Source: JBPOFM01 sp041391925 (lineage in GTDB: Bacteria > Bacteroidota > Bacteroidia > Flavobacteriales > Flavobacteriaceae). Taken from it: 64,000 bases of DNA. Shown piece by piece: positions 8,553-18,288 of the stretch. The translations under genes were made by a program, and so were the position numbers. The stretch is taken from contig JAWKNA010000006.1 of NCBI GenBank assembly GCA_041391925.1, forward strand, positions 248,001 through 312,000, in the 5' to 3' direction. The notes beneath the pieces were generated by a model, which did not search any database, was not told the origin of the DNA, and saw nothing but the letters and a program-made list of their open reading frames with translations. The stretch's first letter is position 1; every line of letters starts with the position of its first letter.

Positions 8553-10292
8553 CTACATTTTGATGAACTTTTTAACCGTTGTACCACTTTCAGATGTTAC
8601 TTTCAAAACGTAGTTACCAGAGCTCAAATGGGAAACGTCAACATTAACTTCACTCAAAACATCTGGGTTTATCGTCTGTAAAACCCTTCCTGAAACATCC
8701 AGTATTTCAATGGATTTGAAGTTGATGTTCTGGTTGCTTTTTATGGTGAGGATATCTTTGGCCGGGTTTGGATAGACTGAAAGGTTTGAAGTCTGGTTTG
8801 TTTCCTCAATACCCAAACCTGTGGTGGTGTTTCTACGAATGACCAACGTTCCCGAGGAGCAGCCCAATAATTCTGGTTTGCCATCACCATCTACATCTGC
8901 GATTCTCATATCGGTCAGGGCACCCGTAAGCTCTACCACCTCGGCAAAATTGAGGTTTCCAGGTGTGCTTTCGTTTCTGTAAAGCAACAGTTTATTATAA
9001 CCCGTACCATTGGTCAACATATCTACTTTGCCATCTCCATTAATATCTCCGAGTGGAAGCCAATACGAATTTTCTGCTGTGTTTATGGTGTAGCTGCTTT
9101 CAAAAGCAAGGTTGCCTAATGTACTTGTATTCCTGATGACCGATATACGAAACTGATTGCTCACCGTAGCAATATCCTGCTTCCCGTCGCCGTCTAAATC
9201 TCCAAGGGAAACATCCTCCCACTGCCATTGTGGGGCAAGCGGGAATGTAACATTTTGTGCGAAGCCAATAGAACCCACCATGCTAGTGTTTCTCATCACG
9301 GATACCGATTGAGCAAGAAAATGCGGCAATATTAAATCAGGTTTTTTATCTCCGTCTAAATCTCCACTTTGGAATGTTGAAAATCTTACATTTGGCACAT
9401 TTAAATCTATAGGGTCGGCAAAACTGATAGTACCCGGATTGCTTGTATTTAAGAATGCCAATGAGGCAAAGCCGATTGAATTTAATAGAATAATATCCTG
9501 CCTGCCATCACCATCTACATCGGAAATTCTTGTTTTCCCTGCAAACCATAGTGTTTCTCCAAAGTCTTCTCTGTTCGCGAAACTTATGTTGCCTGGCGTA
9601 CTCGTATTTCGATAAACGGAAACGTAGCTGATAGGGTCGCCATCACTCAAAATAGTATAAGGAGAAACCAAATCTGGTTTGCCATCACCATCCAAATCTC
9701 CTACAGAAATATCTAGTGTGTTATAAGCAGTGCTGCGGGCAGGTAAATTAATACTCGGGGCGCAAGAAATGGTTCCAATTGTACTGGTATTTCTAAATAT
9801 GGAAATTATACCTAGTTCTCCCGCCATAGCGAAATCTGGTTTTCCGTCACCATCCAAATCGGCAGATTCTAATACCCCTGCCACTTGACCGGAATAAAAG
9901 TAGACAGGCAATGCAAAATCACTTGCGTTAATGGTACTGGAACTTGGTGCATAAGTGGGTATAAATTTTGAGGAAGTAAGGGTCAATAAACCATTTCCAT
10001 TTTTGAGAACGGAAATGTAATCGTAGGTAGCTCCTGCTGGTACTGTAACAGTAAGCGTTGTAGAAGTCGCTGATGTGACAGTGGCTCGCGTAGCACCAAA
10101 AAACACGGTATTGTTGGCAGAGGTCGTGTTAAAGTTGGCACCAGAAATGGTTACCATTGTGCCGACAGGTCCGCTGGTTGGCGAAAAGTTTGAAATGGTT
10201 GGTATTTGGCCAAAAGTATTTGTTGCGATAGCACAAATGAACAATGAAATAAAATAATAGCGATTTGTTACTGCTTTGTAGAACTGTTTCAT
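8553..10292 (-). CDS. Secreted IPT/TIG + FG-GAP repeat protein with T9SS sorting domain (copy 2)
   Basis: 579 aa, same architecture as its downstream neighbour: signal peptide (IATNTFG before Gln), IPT/TIG domain, FG-GAP propeller with 'DLDGDGKPDFA'-type Ca loops, and a T9SS C-terminal domain (SVYPNPAKDILTI ... VKKFIKM). The N-terminal ~110 and C-terminal ~85 residues are nearly the same in both copies, while the propeller middles have diverged. This indicates tandem duplication, with homogenised ends or relaxed middles. It begins 22 bp after the DUF3592 gene, so four minus-strand genes (lipoprotein, DUF3592, two FG-GAP) may form one operon. Confidence 0.93.
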   Translation of the reverse strand: MKQFYKAVTNRYYFISLFICAIATNTFGQIPTISNFSPTSGPVGTMVTISGANFNTTSANNTVFFGATRATVTSATSTTLTVTVPAGATYDYISVLKNGNGLLTLTSSKFIPTYAPSSSTINASDFALPVYFYSGQVAGVLESADLDGDGKPDFAMAGELGIISIFRNTSTIGTISCAPSINLPARSTAYNTLDISVGDLDGDGKPDLVSPYTILSDGDPISYVSVYRNTSTPGNISFANREDFGETLWFAGKTRISDVDGDGRQDIILLNSIGFASLAFLNTSNPGTISFADPIDLNVPNVRFSTFQSGDLDGDKKPDLILPHFLAQSVSVMRNTSMVGSIGFAQNVTFPLAPQWQWEDVSLGDLDGDGKQDIATVSNQFRISVIRNTSTLGNLAFESSYTINTAENSYWLPLGDINGDGKVDMLTNGTGYNKLLLYRNESTPGNLNFAEVVELTGALTDMRIADVDGDGKPELLGCSSGTLVIRRNTTTGLGIEETNQTSNLSVYPNPAKDILTIKSNQNINFKSIEILDVSGRVLQTINPDVLSEVNVDVSHLSSGNYVLKVTSESGTTVKKFIKM

Positions 10293-10314
10293 AGTTTATT
10301 TTTTTAGCTGAATA

Positions 10315-10719
10315 TTACATCGTTGGATTTATCAATTCCTCCATTTGAAAGGTGGCATAGAGAATAAACAGGAAAATGAGGATGGTAAAAACCAGTAGGA
10401 AATTAAAACCTTGCTGATTTTGTAACGACATTTTATAGGGATTGTCCGGTAAATAATAAATGGGGATTTTATCTCCCAATTTATATTGCCCAACCGTTGC
10501 GGTTGCTTTTCCTGTAAACAGGAATTTTTCACCTTTCAGTTCTGCAACGTATTCAAGCACCAGAGAGGCAACGCTTCGGGGCAATGGTGTTATTTTTGCA
10601 ACTACCGCTTCTGTAGGGATGCCATTTGTTTTAATACGTCGGGCATTGCGCATCCGGAAGAGTATAATGAGCAGTGGCAACGCGCCAAAGATGGGCAATA
10701 AAATGTACATAAGTATCAT
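10315..10719 (-). CDS. DUF3592-like membrane protein
   Basis: 134 aa. An N-terminal membrane helix (MILMYILLPIFGALPLLIIL), a soluble beta domain with the family-like pattern 'GIPTEAVVAKITPL' and 'LGDKIPIYYLPDNPYK', and a C-terminal helix (LLVFTILIFLFILYATF). DUF3592 proteins are small inner-membrane proteins of unknown role with this TM-beta-TM layout. It sits 27 bp after the lipoprotein gene and 22 bp before an FG-GAP gene on the same strand. Confidence 0.75.
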   Translation of the reverse strand: MILMYILLPIFGALPLLIILFRMRNARRIKTNGIPTEAVVAKITPLPRSVASLVLEYVAELKGEKFLFTGKATATVGQYKLGDKIPIYYLPDNPYKMSLQNQQGFNFLLVFTILIFLFILYATFQMEELINPTM

Positions 10720-10746
10720 ACAGTCATTTTTAATGTTATAGATGTT

Positions 10747-11193
10747 TTATCCATTGCCAGGGTTTTTGTCATAAACATATATTTGGGTTTCTCCATCCAG
10801 TTCTGCACTGACCGTGAGTTCGTCTTCTGACATAGAAATGATGGTATATAGCAGCGTTTCACCATTGCTCGTTATGGTAAACTCTGAATTGCCCAACAGT
10901 TGCCAAGTTGCCGTAGCAAGGGGGTTACTGATACAATTATCATTTACGTCCGTATAAAAGCCTTCCCCTACTAGAACTTCGTTTTCTAGAAATTGCACCC
11001 AGGTTTGTTTTCTGCACTCTGTCATTATTATGAGTGTAGAGCTTTCCATATACCATTTATCTGCAGTAAGAAGTTGCATGGTAGTTGGTTCTGAAGAGCT
11101 GTCGTCGTCATTGCTACAAGCAAAGCATATAAGGATGACAAACAATGTGATGGATGCTTTAATGATGTTCGTTAATTCTCTTTTAGTGTTCAT
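10747..11193 (-). CDS. Small lipoprotein, lipocalin-like
   Basis: I chose the ATG at 11193 (MNTKRELTNIIKASITLF), which gives 148 aa with a proper lipoprotein signal ending 'LICFAC' followed by SNDDDSSSE. The acidic residues right after the lipid-bearing Cys fit a Bacteroidota lipoprotein surface-export signal. The body (LLTADKWYMESST ... QTWVQFLENEVL ... ATWQLLGNSEFTI) resembles the small lipocalin-like lipoproteins common in Flavobacteriia. It is first of a possible four-gene minus-strand unit. The specific function is unknown. Confidence 0.75.
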   Translation of the reverse strand: MNTKRELTNIIKASITLFVILICFACSNDDDSSSEPTTMQLLTADKWYMESSTLIIMTECRKQTWVQFLENEVLVGEGFYTDVNDNCISNPLATATWQLLGNSEFTITSNGETLLYTIISMSEDELTVSAELDGETQIYVYDKNPGNG

Positions 11194-11323
11194 GATATGT
11201 GTGTTTGAGGTTATTTTTTTAAGCAATGAATAGCAATTCATTCAGTTCAAAATTCGCTCAATAATGATACATCCACAATACCGAAAATGGGGGATGTCTG
11301 TTGAATATCAGAAGGATATAAGT

Positions 11324-11371
11324 GAAGTTGAAGTTGAAGTTAAAGTTGAAGTTGAAATTGAAACTGAAGTT
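11324..11371. repeat. Hexanucleotide microsatellite (GAAGTT)8
   Basis: Eight contiguous 6-bp units: GAAGTT three times, AAAGTT, GAAGTT, GAAATT, GAAACT, GAAGTT. It lies between the response-regulator stop and the lipoprotein start. It falls in a non-coding gap; an ORF through it would encode an artificial (KL)n protein. Confidence 0.95.
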
Positions 11372-11408
11372 TAAATTCAGACTAAAAAACCGTATGTATG
11401 GATATATT

Positions 11409-12053
11409 TTAAACCAACCGCTCCTGAATGGCTTTGGCTACGGCCTCTGGGCCAGAATGCACATGAAGTTTTGTGTAGATGTTTTTCATGTGGGTTTTGA
11501 TGGTTTCTAGGGATATTTGCAATTCGTCAGCTATCATTTTATAGCTTTTACCTAGGGTAAGTTGTTGCAGCACTTGCTTTTCCTTGTCGGTAAGTTGATA
11601 GGTGGCATCTGACGTTGGCTGCAAATTTACCTTAAACAGTTGGAGTACACGCTTTGCGATGCTGGGTGTCATTGGGGCACCTCCACTTTGAATGTCTCGT
11701 AAAGCCTCTACATAAAGTTCGGGCGGCGTTGTTTTCAAAAGATATCCAGAGGCACCGGCGCAAATGGCTTGGAAAATGGAGTCGTCGTTGGAAAAAACGG
11801 TTTGTATGAGTACATGGATTTTTGGAAATTTTGATTTGATGATTTTAGTGGCTTCAATGCCGTTGATGCCGGGCATCTCAATATCCATCAAACAAATGGC
11901 AGCGTCATTTTCGGAGATAACTTCAAGTAAATCGTTGCAATTGGCGTAGGCACCAACGCATTCAAATCCGTCGGAAACCTGCAATAACAATTCCAAACTT
12001 TCCCGAAGGTGTCGATTGTCTTCAAAAATACAAACCTTTGTTTTTGGTTCCAT
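11409..12053 (-). CDS. NarL/LuxR-type response regulator
   Basis: 214 aa. Receiver domain residues ~5-120 with the phospho-acceptor Asp in 'ICLMDIEMPGING', upstream acidic 'CIFEDN' and conserved Lys in 'YLLKTTPPE'. The C-terminal LuxR HTH is 'LTDKEKQVLQQLTLGKSYKMIA' followed by 'SLETIKTHMKNIYTKLHVHS'. It pairs with the kinase whose gene ends 60 bp upstream on the same strand, giving a two-component system whose target is not evident. The downstream lipoprotein/FG-GAP genes are candidates by position only. Confidence 0.94.
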   Translation of the reverse strand: MEPKTKVCIFEDNRHLRESLELLLQVSDGFECVGAYANCNDLLEVISENDAAICLMDIEMPGINGIEATKIIKSKFPKIHVLIQTVFSNDDSIFQAICAGASGYLLKTTPPELYVEALRDIQSGGAPMTPSIAKRVLQLFKVNLQPTSDATYQLTDKEKQVLQQLTLGKSYKMIADELQISLETIKTHMKNIYTKLHVHSGPEAVAKAIQERLV

Positions 12054-12113
12054 ATTTACAATATTAATCGATATTCCGCTTTTTGTAAATACCGAAATTG
12101 AGGGAGCAATTAT

Positions 12114-14120
12114 CTAATCCAGCGGAAAGGACAATTCTATTTTGGTGCCTTCTTCTTTTTTGGACTGAACCCTCAACGTGCCTTTCAATTCTTCTGCTCT
12201 TGCAGTCATATTCACAATACCATTTCCTTTTTTCGTGTTTTCCATTTCAAATCCATAGCCATAATCCTGAATAATCATCGTCAACGTTTTTGGTCTTTGG
12301 GAGATGATTACATCCAGTGTTTTGGTTTCGGAATATTTGATGGCATTATTAACTGCTTCTTTAAAAATAAGATAAAGGTTTTTCTTTTGTGGTACGGTCA
12401 GTTTCGTTTCCATCAAATTGTCCACTTGCAAATTACAGCCAATACCTTTTGACTCACAAATTTCCAAAACAAAGCGACGCATTCGGTCTTTTAAACTTTC
12501 CGAATTATTGTCTTCAGGTTTTATCATCCAAACGATATCGCTCATTTTTTCCATCGTTTCCTTGGCATTCGTTTTCACTTTGTCCAAAATACCATGCTGT
12601 GTATCCTGCACATTGCTGCTTGCTAATTGGGTCAACATATAAATACTGCTCAACGAACTACCTACCTCGTCATGCAAATCGGCAGCGATGTTGTTGCGCA
12701 ATTCCAATTCTTTCATCTTTTGTCTAACACGACTGCGATTGATAATTCCCCAGATTCCAAAAATTGCCAACAAGGCCAAAAGTCCGAAAATGGTTATCCA
12801 AGACCGTTGTTGCTTCAGCTTTTGTGCGTCTATCTGTTTGTCTTTTTGGAGTAAGGCAATTTGTTTCTCGTTTTTCTCTTGATTGTATTGTTCCTCGATG
12901 GTTTTGAATTGTGTCAAAACCTCATTGGTCTTGATACTATCGCTCAAATTATGGTATTTGGTGGTGTATTCGAGTGCTTTGTCAAATTGTTGGCGTTGCG
13001 AATAATAATCGGCCAAGTTTTTATACCCTTGGGCCTCATCACTCTTTTGTCCGGTTTGTCTAAAGGCTTCAACACTTAAAAGTGCATTCTTTTCAGAAAA
13101 TGCCTGTGATGTATCTTTTGCTTTGATGGCTAAAATTTCCAAATCATTTTTTGAAATCATAAAACTGTCGCTGCTTTTGACGGCTAAAGCTTTGCTTTTT
13201 TCAAAATAGGACAAGGCAGTATTAGGGTCATTTTCAGAAAAGAGACGCCCCAGATTATGATAATTGGCTATAACACCTTGGATATTTCCCAATTCTTCAT
13301 TCAATGCAATCGCGCTCCTAAAATGTTTTTCCGCTTTTTTTAAATTATCCAAACCCATGTAGCTGTTGCCCAGATTCATCTCTGTATTTGCCAAACCTTT
13401 TTTATCCCCTAATTCTTTTTTTAACTGGAATGATTTCTCAAAATAGGTAATGGATTCTGAAAAGCGGTTTAATGAATAATAACTATTGCCAATATTGTTG
13501 TAACAAAATGCCTGGCCAAATTTATTCCCAAGTGCCTCAAACCCCTTCAAAGCCACAAAATAATAGTCGATACTTTTATTATAATTAGCCAACTGTTGGT
13601 AGCAATTTCCAATATTGATGGCTTGTCCATAAATATCTTCCTGTTTACCATTTTTCTGCGCAAATTCATAACCCTTAATAAGATAAGGTAAGGCTTCTTT
13701 GGGGTTGCCTTCTGTTCTATAATAAAGTCCAGCTGTAGAATAATAAAGCTGATTTATAGAATTAAAATCTGTTTGTGAGGCCTTAAAGGCCAAATGTTTT
13801 AATGACTCTAAATAAAAGTTAACACTATCCTGTTCTTTAGAAAGTTTATAAATGCTTATAAGAATTGAATAGGATTTTGCCAGTTCTATATTACTATCAA
13901 TGGCGAAAGACAGTGATTTGGCGCGCCAAGCATAGTTTTTTGATTTTTCTGCATCACGATTGCTATAGATTCCAGAAATTTTGTTGAGGGCATTGGCCAT
14001 TGCCTCATCTCGAATGTTTTGAGAAACAACATTTTCAAGACTATCCAAAACTGATTGTTGTGAGTATCCAAGGGAAACACACAAAAAAAGACAACTAATG
14101 AAAGCAAAACTAATACGCAT
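12114..14120 (-). CDS. TPR-containing sensor histidine kinase (HisKA_3/NarX-like class)
   Basis: 668 aa. Signal peptide (LGYS before Gln); about seven to eight tetratricopeptide repeats over residues ~90-400, e.g. 'AFCYNNIGNSYYSLNRFSES'; a coiled-coil stretch; one membrane helix (SWITIFGLLALLAIFGIWGI, ~440-460); the phospho-acceptor box 'ADLHDEVGSSLSSIYML'; and an HATPase domain (N box 'FKEAVNNAIKYS', G boxes 'DYGYGFE' and 'GNGIVNM'). The TPR block should lie in the periplasm as the sensor. Cognate regulator: the LuxR-type gene that follows. Confidence 0.94.
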   Translation of the reverse strand: MRISFAFISCLFLCVSLGYSQQSVLDSLENVVSQNIRDEAMANALNKISGIYSNRDAEKSKNYAWRAKSLSFAIDSNIELAKSYSILISIYKLSKEQDSVNFYLESLKHLAFKASQTDFNSINQLYYSTAGLYYRTEGNPKEALPYLIKGYEFAQKNGKQEDIYGQAINIGNCYQQLANYNKSIDYYFVALKGFEALGNKFGQAFCYNNIGNSYYSLNRFSESITYFEKSFQLKKELGDKKGLANTEMNLGNSYMGLDNLKKAEKHFRSAIALNEELGNIQGVIANYHNLGRLFSENDPNTALSYFEKSKALAVKSSDSFMISKNDLEILAIKAKDTSQAFSEKNALLSVEAFRQTGQKSDEAQGYKNLADYYSQRQQFDKALEYTTKYHNLSDSIKTNEVLTQFKTIEEQYNQEKNEKQIALLQKDKQIDAQKLKQQRSWITIFGLLALLAIFGIWGIINRSRVRQKMKELELRNNIAADLHDEVGSSLSSIYMLTQLASSNVQDTQHGILDKVKTNAKETMEKMSDIVWMIKPEDNNSESLKDRMRRFVLEICESKGIGCNLQVDNLMETKLTVPQKKNLYLIFKEAVNNAIKYSETKTLDVIISQRPKTLTMIIQDYGYGFEMENTKKGNGIVNMTARAEELKGTLRVQSKKEEGTKIELSFPLD

Positions 14121-14292
14121 GGTCCAGCTGTTTTACAGAAATTAAATTATAAAAAATTGAAGACTTATTCCATATTTTGAATCAAACATTTGTACTATAT
14201 GATTAAAACAATGACATTTTTTAATTTTTTGCAAAGCTTAACTTAAAATCGTAACATTACAATCCTAAAACCTTTAACTAAATCATCCCAAA

Positions 14293-15774
14293 ATGGAAAG
14301 CCAAGATATCAAACCACGAGTACCTCAAGACGAACATATTGTTGAAAACAGAGAGCTGAACATTTGGGAAGCGCTCATACCTGTGTTTGTATTGGTAGGT
14401 ATGCTTGCCTATAATGTTTATACGTATGGTAGTGATGCGCTGTCTGGTTCTAACCAATTTATTTTATTGCTTGGAGGCGCTGCTGCGGCCATCGTAGGAC
14501 TTTTCAATAAAGTGTCCTTTGACCAAATGATGGAAGAGGTTGCTGAAAACGTCAAATCTACAGCAGGTGCTATCTTGATTCTTTTGATGGTTGGCGCACT
14601 GGCTGGAACGTGGCTCATAAGCGGGATCATTCCAACGATGATTTATTATGGGCTCCAAATCTTGAACCCGACGATATTTTTGCCTGCTTGTGTGATCATT
14701 TGTTCCATTATATCTGTTGCCACGGGAAGTAGTTGGACGACCTCTGCAACCGTAGGTATCGCGTTGATAGGTATCGCAGAAGCTTTGGGAGTCCCGTTGG
14801 GAATGACTGCTGGTGCTGTGCTTTCTGGAGCTTATTTTGGAGATAAGATTTCGCCGATGAGCGATACAACGAATCTGGCTCCTGCTATGGCCGGAACGGA
14901 TTTGTTTACGCATATTCGGTATATGCTATATACCACTATCCCAACGCTTACTGTCACTTTGATTGTGTTCGTTATCCTCGGGTTGAATCTAGAGCCTAAA
15001 GGTGCAGCTGACACCCATGTGATTTTGCAAGATATCCGATCCTCCTTAAATGTGAGTCCTTGGCTTTTTGTAGTGCCTGTCATCGTCATTGCATTGATTG
15101 TCAAAAAAACACCACCTTTAATTGCTTTACTCATCGGAACTTTGTTAGGAGGCTTGGCGGCACTCATCTTTCAACCCCAAATTGTGGCTGGAATTGGTGG
15201 CGGCACTACACTTGATTTTACATCAGGCTATAAAGGAATCATGAATGCGATAACAGTAGAAACATCTATACCAACAGATAATGAAGCTTTAAAAGGACTT
15301 TTTACGGCTGGTGGTATGAGCAAAATGCTAGGGACTATTTGGTTAATTCTCTGTGCGATGGTTTTTGGAGGCATTATGGACGGGATAGGTGCATTGACAA
15401 CCATCAGCAAAGCATTGTTGAAATTATTCCATACTACATTTGGCCTATTTGCAAGTACTGTGGCAAGCTGCCTGGCATTAAACGTCACCGCCAGTGATCA
15501 ATATTTGGCAATAGTTGTTCCTGGAAAAATGTATGCCAAAGCCTTTAAGGATAAAGGACTTGCTCCTGAAAATTTATCAAGAACTTTAGAGGATTCTGGA
15601 ACTGTGACTTCGGTACTAGTGCCTTGGAATACCTGTGGTGCGTACCAATCTGGAGTTTTGGGAGTGGACACGCTTCATTATGCTGGATACGCAGTTTTTA
15701 ATTGGTTGAGTCCCTTCATGACCTTATTGTTTGCTGGGCTTCATATTAAAATCAGGCAACTCGCTTCAAAATAG
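14293..15774 (+). CDS. nhaC: Na+/H+ antiporter, NhaC family
   Basis: 493 aa with about eleven to twelve hydrophobic segments. NhaC-typical features are 'ATGSSWTTSATVGIALIGIAEALG', quoted here only in part as GSSWTTSATVGIALIG, and 'GDKISPMSDTTNLAPAMAG', the ion-pathway signature, plus 'LNVTASDQYLAIVVPGKMY' near the C-terminus. It exchanges external protons for cytoplasmic Na+ at the inner membrane and so serves pH and salt homeostasis, fitting a marine or saline lifestyle. It is a single gene with a shared terminator. Substrate specificity (Na+ alone or Na+-lactate/malate-type exchange) is not settled. Confidence 0.92.
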   Translation: MESQDIKPRVPQDEHIVENRELNIWEALIPVFVLVGMLAYNVYTYGSDALSGSNQFILLLGGAAAAIVGLFNKVSFDQMMEEVAENVKSTAGAILILLMVGALAGTWLISGIIPTMIYYGLQILNPTIFLPACVIICSIISVATGSSWTTSATVGIALIGIAEALGVPLGMTAGAVLSGAYFGDKISPMSDTTNLAPAMAGTDLFTHIRYMLYTTIPTLTVTLIVFVILGLNLEPKGAADTHVILQDIRSSLNVSPWLFVVPVIVIALIVKKTPPLIALLIGTLLGGLAALIFQPQIVAGIGGGTTLDFTSGYKGIMNAITVETSIPTDNEALKGLFTAGGMSKMLGTIWLILCAMVFGGIMDGIGALTTISKALLKLFHTTFGLFASTVASCLALNVTASDQYLAIVVPGKMYAKAFKDKGLAPENLSRTLEDSGTVTSVLVPWNTCGAYQSGVLGVDTLHYAGYAVFNWLSPFMTLLFAGLHIKIRQLASK

Positions 15775-15785
15775 GAAACACTAAA

Positions 15786-15816
15786 AAAAACCACTTCGAT
15801 TGAAGTGGTTTTTTAT
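15786..15816. terminator. Bidirectional terminator between nhaC and katG
   Basis: Stem aaccacttc / gaagtggtt, 4-nt loop (15789-15810), flanked by A8 and T6. It serves both convergent genes. Confidence 0.9.
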
Positions 15817-15835
15817 TTCTAGTATTAATCGCAAT

Positions 15836-18091
15836 CTATTTTAAATCAAAACGATCTAAGTTCATCACTTTGGTCCAAGCCTTGACAAAATCATTTACAA
15901 ATTTTCCCTTGGCATCTTCACACGCATACACTTCAGCAATCGCCCGAAGTTCAGAATTAGATCCAAAAATCAAATCGACACGTGTTCCTGTCCATTTGGG
16001 CTCATCGGTATTTCTATTGCGACATTCGAATACATTTTGGGATTCCAAAGTTGGTTTCCACGTATTGGACATCTCCAATAAATTTACAAAAAAGTCATTG
16101 GTGAGTACTTCTGGATATTTGGTAAAAACACCATGTTTGGAATGGTCATAATTAGCACCAAGCACTCTCAAACCACCAACCAATGCGGTCATTTCTGGAG
16201 CTGTGAGTGTTAGGAGCTGCGCTCTATCAATCAACATTTCCTCGGCAGAAGATGTATGTTTAGACCCATAATAATTACGGAATCCATCTGCTCTTGGCTC
16301 GAGTGCTGCAAATGATTCTACATCCGTTTGTTCTTGAGAAGCATCCGTTCTTCCAGCTTTGAAAGAAACATTTACGGTATGTCCAGCATTTTTAGCCGCT
16401 TTTTCAACACCTACATTTCCTCCCAAAACAATCAAATCTGCCATTGAAACTTTCTTGTTTCCAGATTGAGAACCATTGAAATCATTTTGTATTCTCTCAT
16501 ATGTTTCCAATACTTTGGCAAGTTGTTTAGGGTTATTGACTTCCCAGTGCTTTTGTGGTTCTAAACGGATTCGCCCACCGTTGGCTCCTCCACGCTTATC
16601 TGAACCTCTAAAGGTTGAAGCTGAAGCCCAAGCTGTGGAAACCAATTCCGAAACCGACAATCCTGAATCCTGAATTCTGGATTTTAAATCAGAAATATCC
16701 GTTTCATTGACCGTTTCATAAGAAGCCTTTGGAATTGGGTCTTGCCAAATCAATTCCTCTTTTGGAACTTCAGACCCTAGGTAACGGTCTAAAGGTCCCA
16801 TATCTCGATGGGTCAATTTAAACCATGCACGTGCATAGGCATCGGCAAATTCGTCTGGATTTTCATAAAAATGTCTTGAGATTTTCTCATAAATAGGGTC
16901 CATTTTGAGAGAAAGGTCTGTGGTCAACATAAATGGTGCATGCTTTCTTGCTGGGTCGTGCGCATCTGGCACTGTGCCCTCACCTGCCCCATTTTTTGGC
17001 TTCCATTGATGGGCACCAGCTGGACTTTTAGTCAACTCCCAATCATATTCAAAAAGATTTTTAAAATAGGTGTGGCTCCATTTTACAGGTGTATCCGTCC
17101 ACGCTCCTTCTAGACCGCTCGTAATGGTATCAACCCCTTTTCCGCTACCAAAACTATTGCTCCAACCCAAACCTTGTGCTTCAATTCCTGCAGCAGCAGG
17201 CTCTTCGGTAACATACTGTTTAGGGTCAGCTGCACCATGTGTTTTACCAAAAGTGTGACCACCAGCAATGAGTGCAACTGTTTCGTAATCATTCATTGCC
17301 ATACGACCGAAGGTCTCTCGTATGTAATGTGCCGCCTCTACAGGATCGGGATTGGCATTATGCCCTTCAGGGTTTACATAGATCAACCCCATGTGAGCAG
17401 CTCCAAGAGGGTTTTCCAATTCGTCATCCATGTAACGATCTTTATTTCCAAGCCATTCACCTTCAGATCCCCAATAAATATCTTCTTCAGGCTGCCACAC
17501 ATCTTCTCTTCCACCTGCAAAACCAAACATCTTTAAGCCCATGGATTCGTGCGCACAGTTTCCTGCCAAAATCATTAAATCCGCCCAAGATAGTTTTTTA
17601 CCATATTTCTGTTTGATTGGCCAAAGCAATAAACGAGCTTTGTCTAAATTAGCATTATCTGGCCAACTATTGAGTGGCGCAAAACGCTGTGAACCAGAGC
17701 CGGCACCTCCACGACCATCTGCAATTCTATAAGTTCCTGCACTGTGCCAAGCCATGCGAATCATGAATGGACCATAATGTCCATAATCGGCTGGCCACCA
17801 ATCTTGGGAATCAGTCATCATCTTATAAAGATCTTCTTTTACTGCTTTCAAATCCAGTTTTTTGAATTCTTCGGCATAATTGAAATCTTTATCCATTGGA
17901 TCTGCAAGTGAAGAATTTTGACGGAGGATGTTAAGGTTCAATAAATTTGGCCACCAATCCCTATTTGAGGTTCCTCTGCCAGCAGACTTCTTTATAGTAC
18001 CACCGGAAAAAGGGCATTTGTTTGCACTCGATTCGTTGACTTCCCAAGCATTCCCATCGTTTCCATGCTCTGATTGATTCTTGTTTTCCAT
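15836..18091 (-). CDS. katG: Catalase-peroxidase KatG
   Basis: 751 aa, full length, with both peroxidase-like halves. Distal haem triad R112-W115-H116 in 'IRMAWHSAGTYR'; proximal His H279 in 'GGHTFGKTHG'. The residues forming the KatG-specific Met-Tyr-Trp adduct are all present: W115, Y238 (LIYVNPEG) and M264 (GRMAMND). Together these predict a fully active bifunctional enzyme that destroys hydrogen peroxide in the cytoplasm. No signal peptide. No OxyR or PerR gene is adjacent, and I see no clear TAnnTTTG element upstream. Confidence 0.98.
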   Translation of the reverse strand: MENKNQSEHGNDGNAWEVNESSANKCPFSGGTIKKSAGRGTSNRDWWPNLLNLNILRQNSSLADPMDKDFNYAEEFKKLDLKAVKEDLYKMMTDSQDWWPADYGHYGPFMIRMAWHSAGTYRIADGRGGAGSGSQRFAPLNSWPDNANLDKARLLLWPIKQKYGKKLSWADLMILAGNCAHESMGLKMFGFAGGREDVWQPEEDIYWGSEGEWLGNKDRYMDDELENPLGAAHMGLIYVNPEGHNANPDPVEAAHYIRETFGRMAMNDYETVALIAGGHTFGKTHGAADPKQYVTEEPAAAGIEAQGLGWSNSFGSGKGVDTITSGLEGAWTDTPVKWSHTYFKNLFEYDWELTKSPAGAHQWKPKNGAGEGTVPDAHDPARKHAPFMLTTDLSLKMDPIYEKISRHFYENPDEFADAYARAWFKLTHRDMGPLDRYLGSEVPKEELIWQDPIPKASYETVNETDISDLKSRIQDSGLSVSELVSTAWASASTFRGSDKRGGANGGRIRLEPQKHWEVNNPKQLAKVLETYERIQNDFNGSQSGNKKVSMADLIVLGGNVGVEKAAKNAGHTVNVSFKAGRTDASQEQTDVESFAALEPRADGFRNYYGSKHTSSAEEMLIDRAQLLTLTAPEMTALVGGLRVLGANYDHSKHGVFTKYPEVLTNDFFVNLLEMSNTWKPTLESQNVFECRNRNTDEPKWTGTRVDLIFGSNSELRAIAEVYACEDAKGKFVNDFVKAWTKVMNLDRFDLK

Positions 18092-18223
18092 TGTTAATTT
18101 TAGTTTTTATGTTCTTAATCCATAAAGTTAAAAATTACAAATCATATAATCACAAGAAGTAAATTTTTATATGAAATAGACTAATTGATAAAACTTATTG
18201 GTTGACCATTTGAGCATAAAAAA

Positions 18224-18251
18224 ACCTTTTCAATCCAAATTGAAAAGGTCT
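18224..18251 (-). terminator. Terminator of the fasciclin-protein gene
   Basis: Stem accttttcaa / ttgaaaaggt region at 18224-18249, flanked on the minus strand by T7. It lies 40 bp past the fasciclin stop. Confidence 0.75.
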
Positions 18252-18288
18252 TTCATCAACTAACCTAAAAATATGAAACTACATCTAA

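Noticed and set aside
11322..11510. 62-aa ORF starting with (KL)n
   Set aside because: It is produced by the GAAGTT microsatellite.
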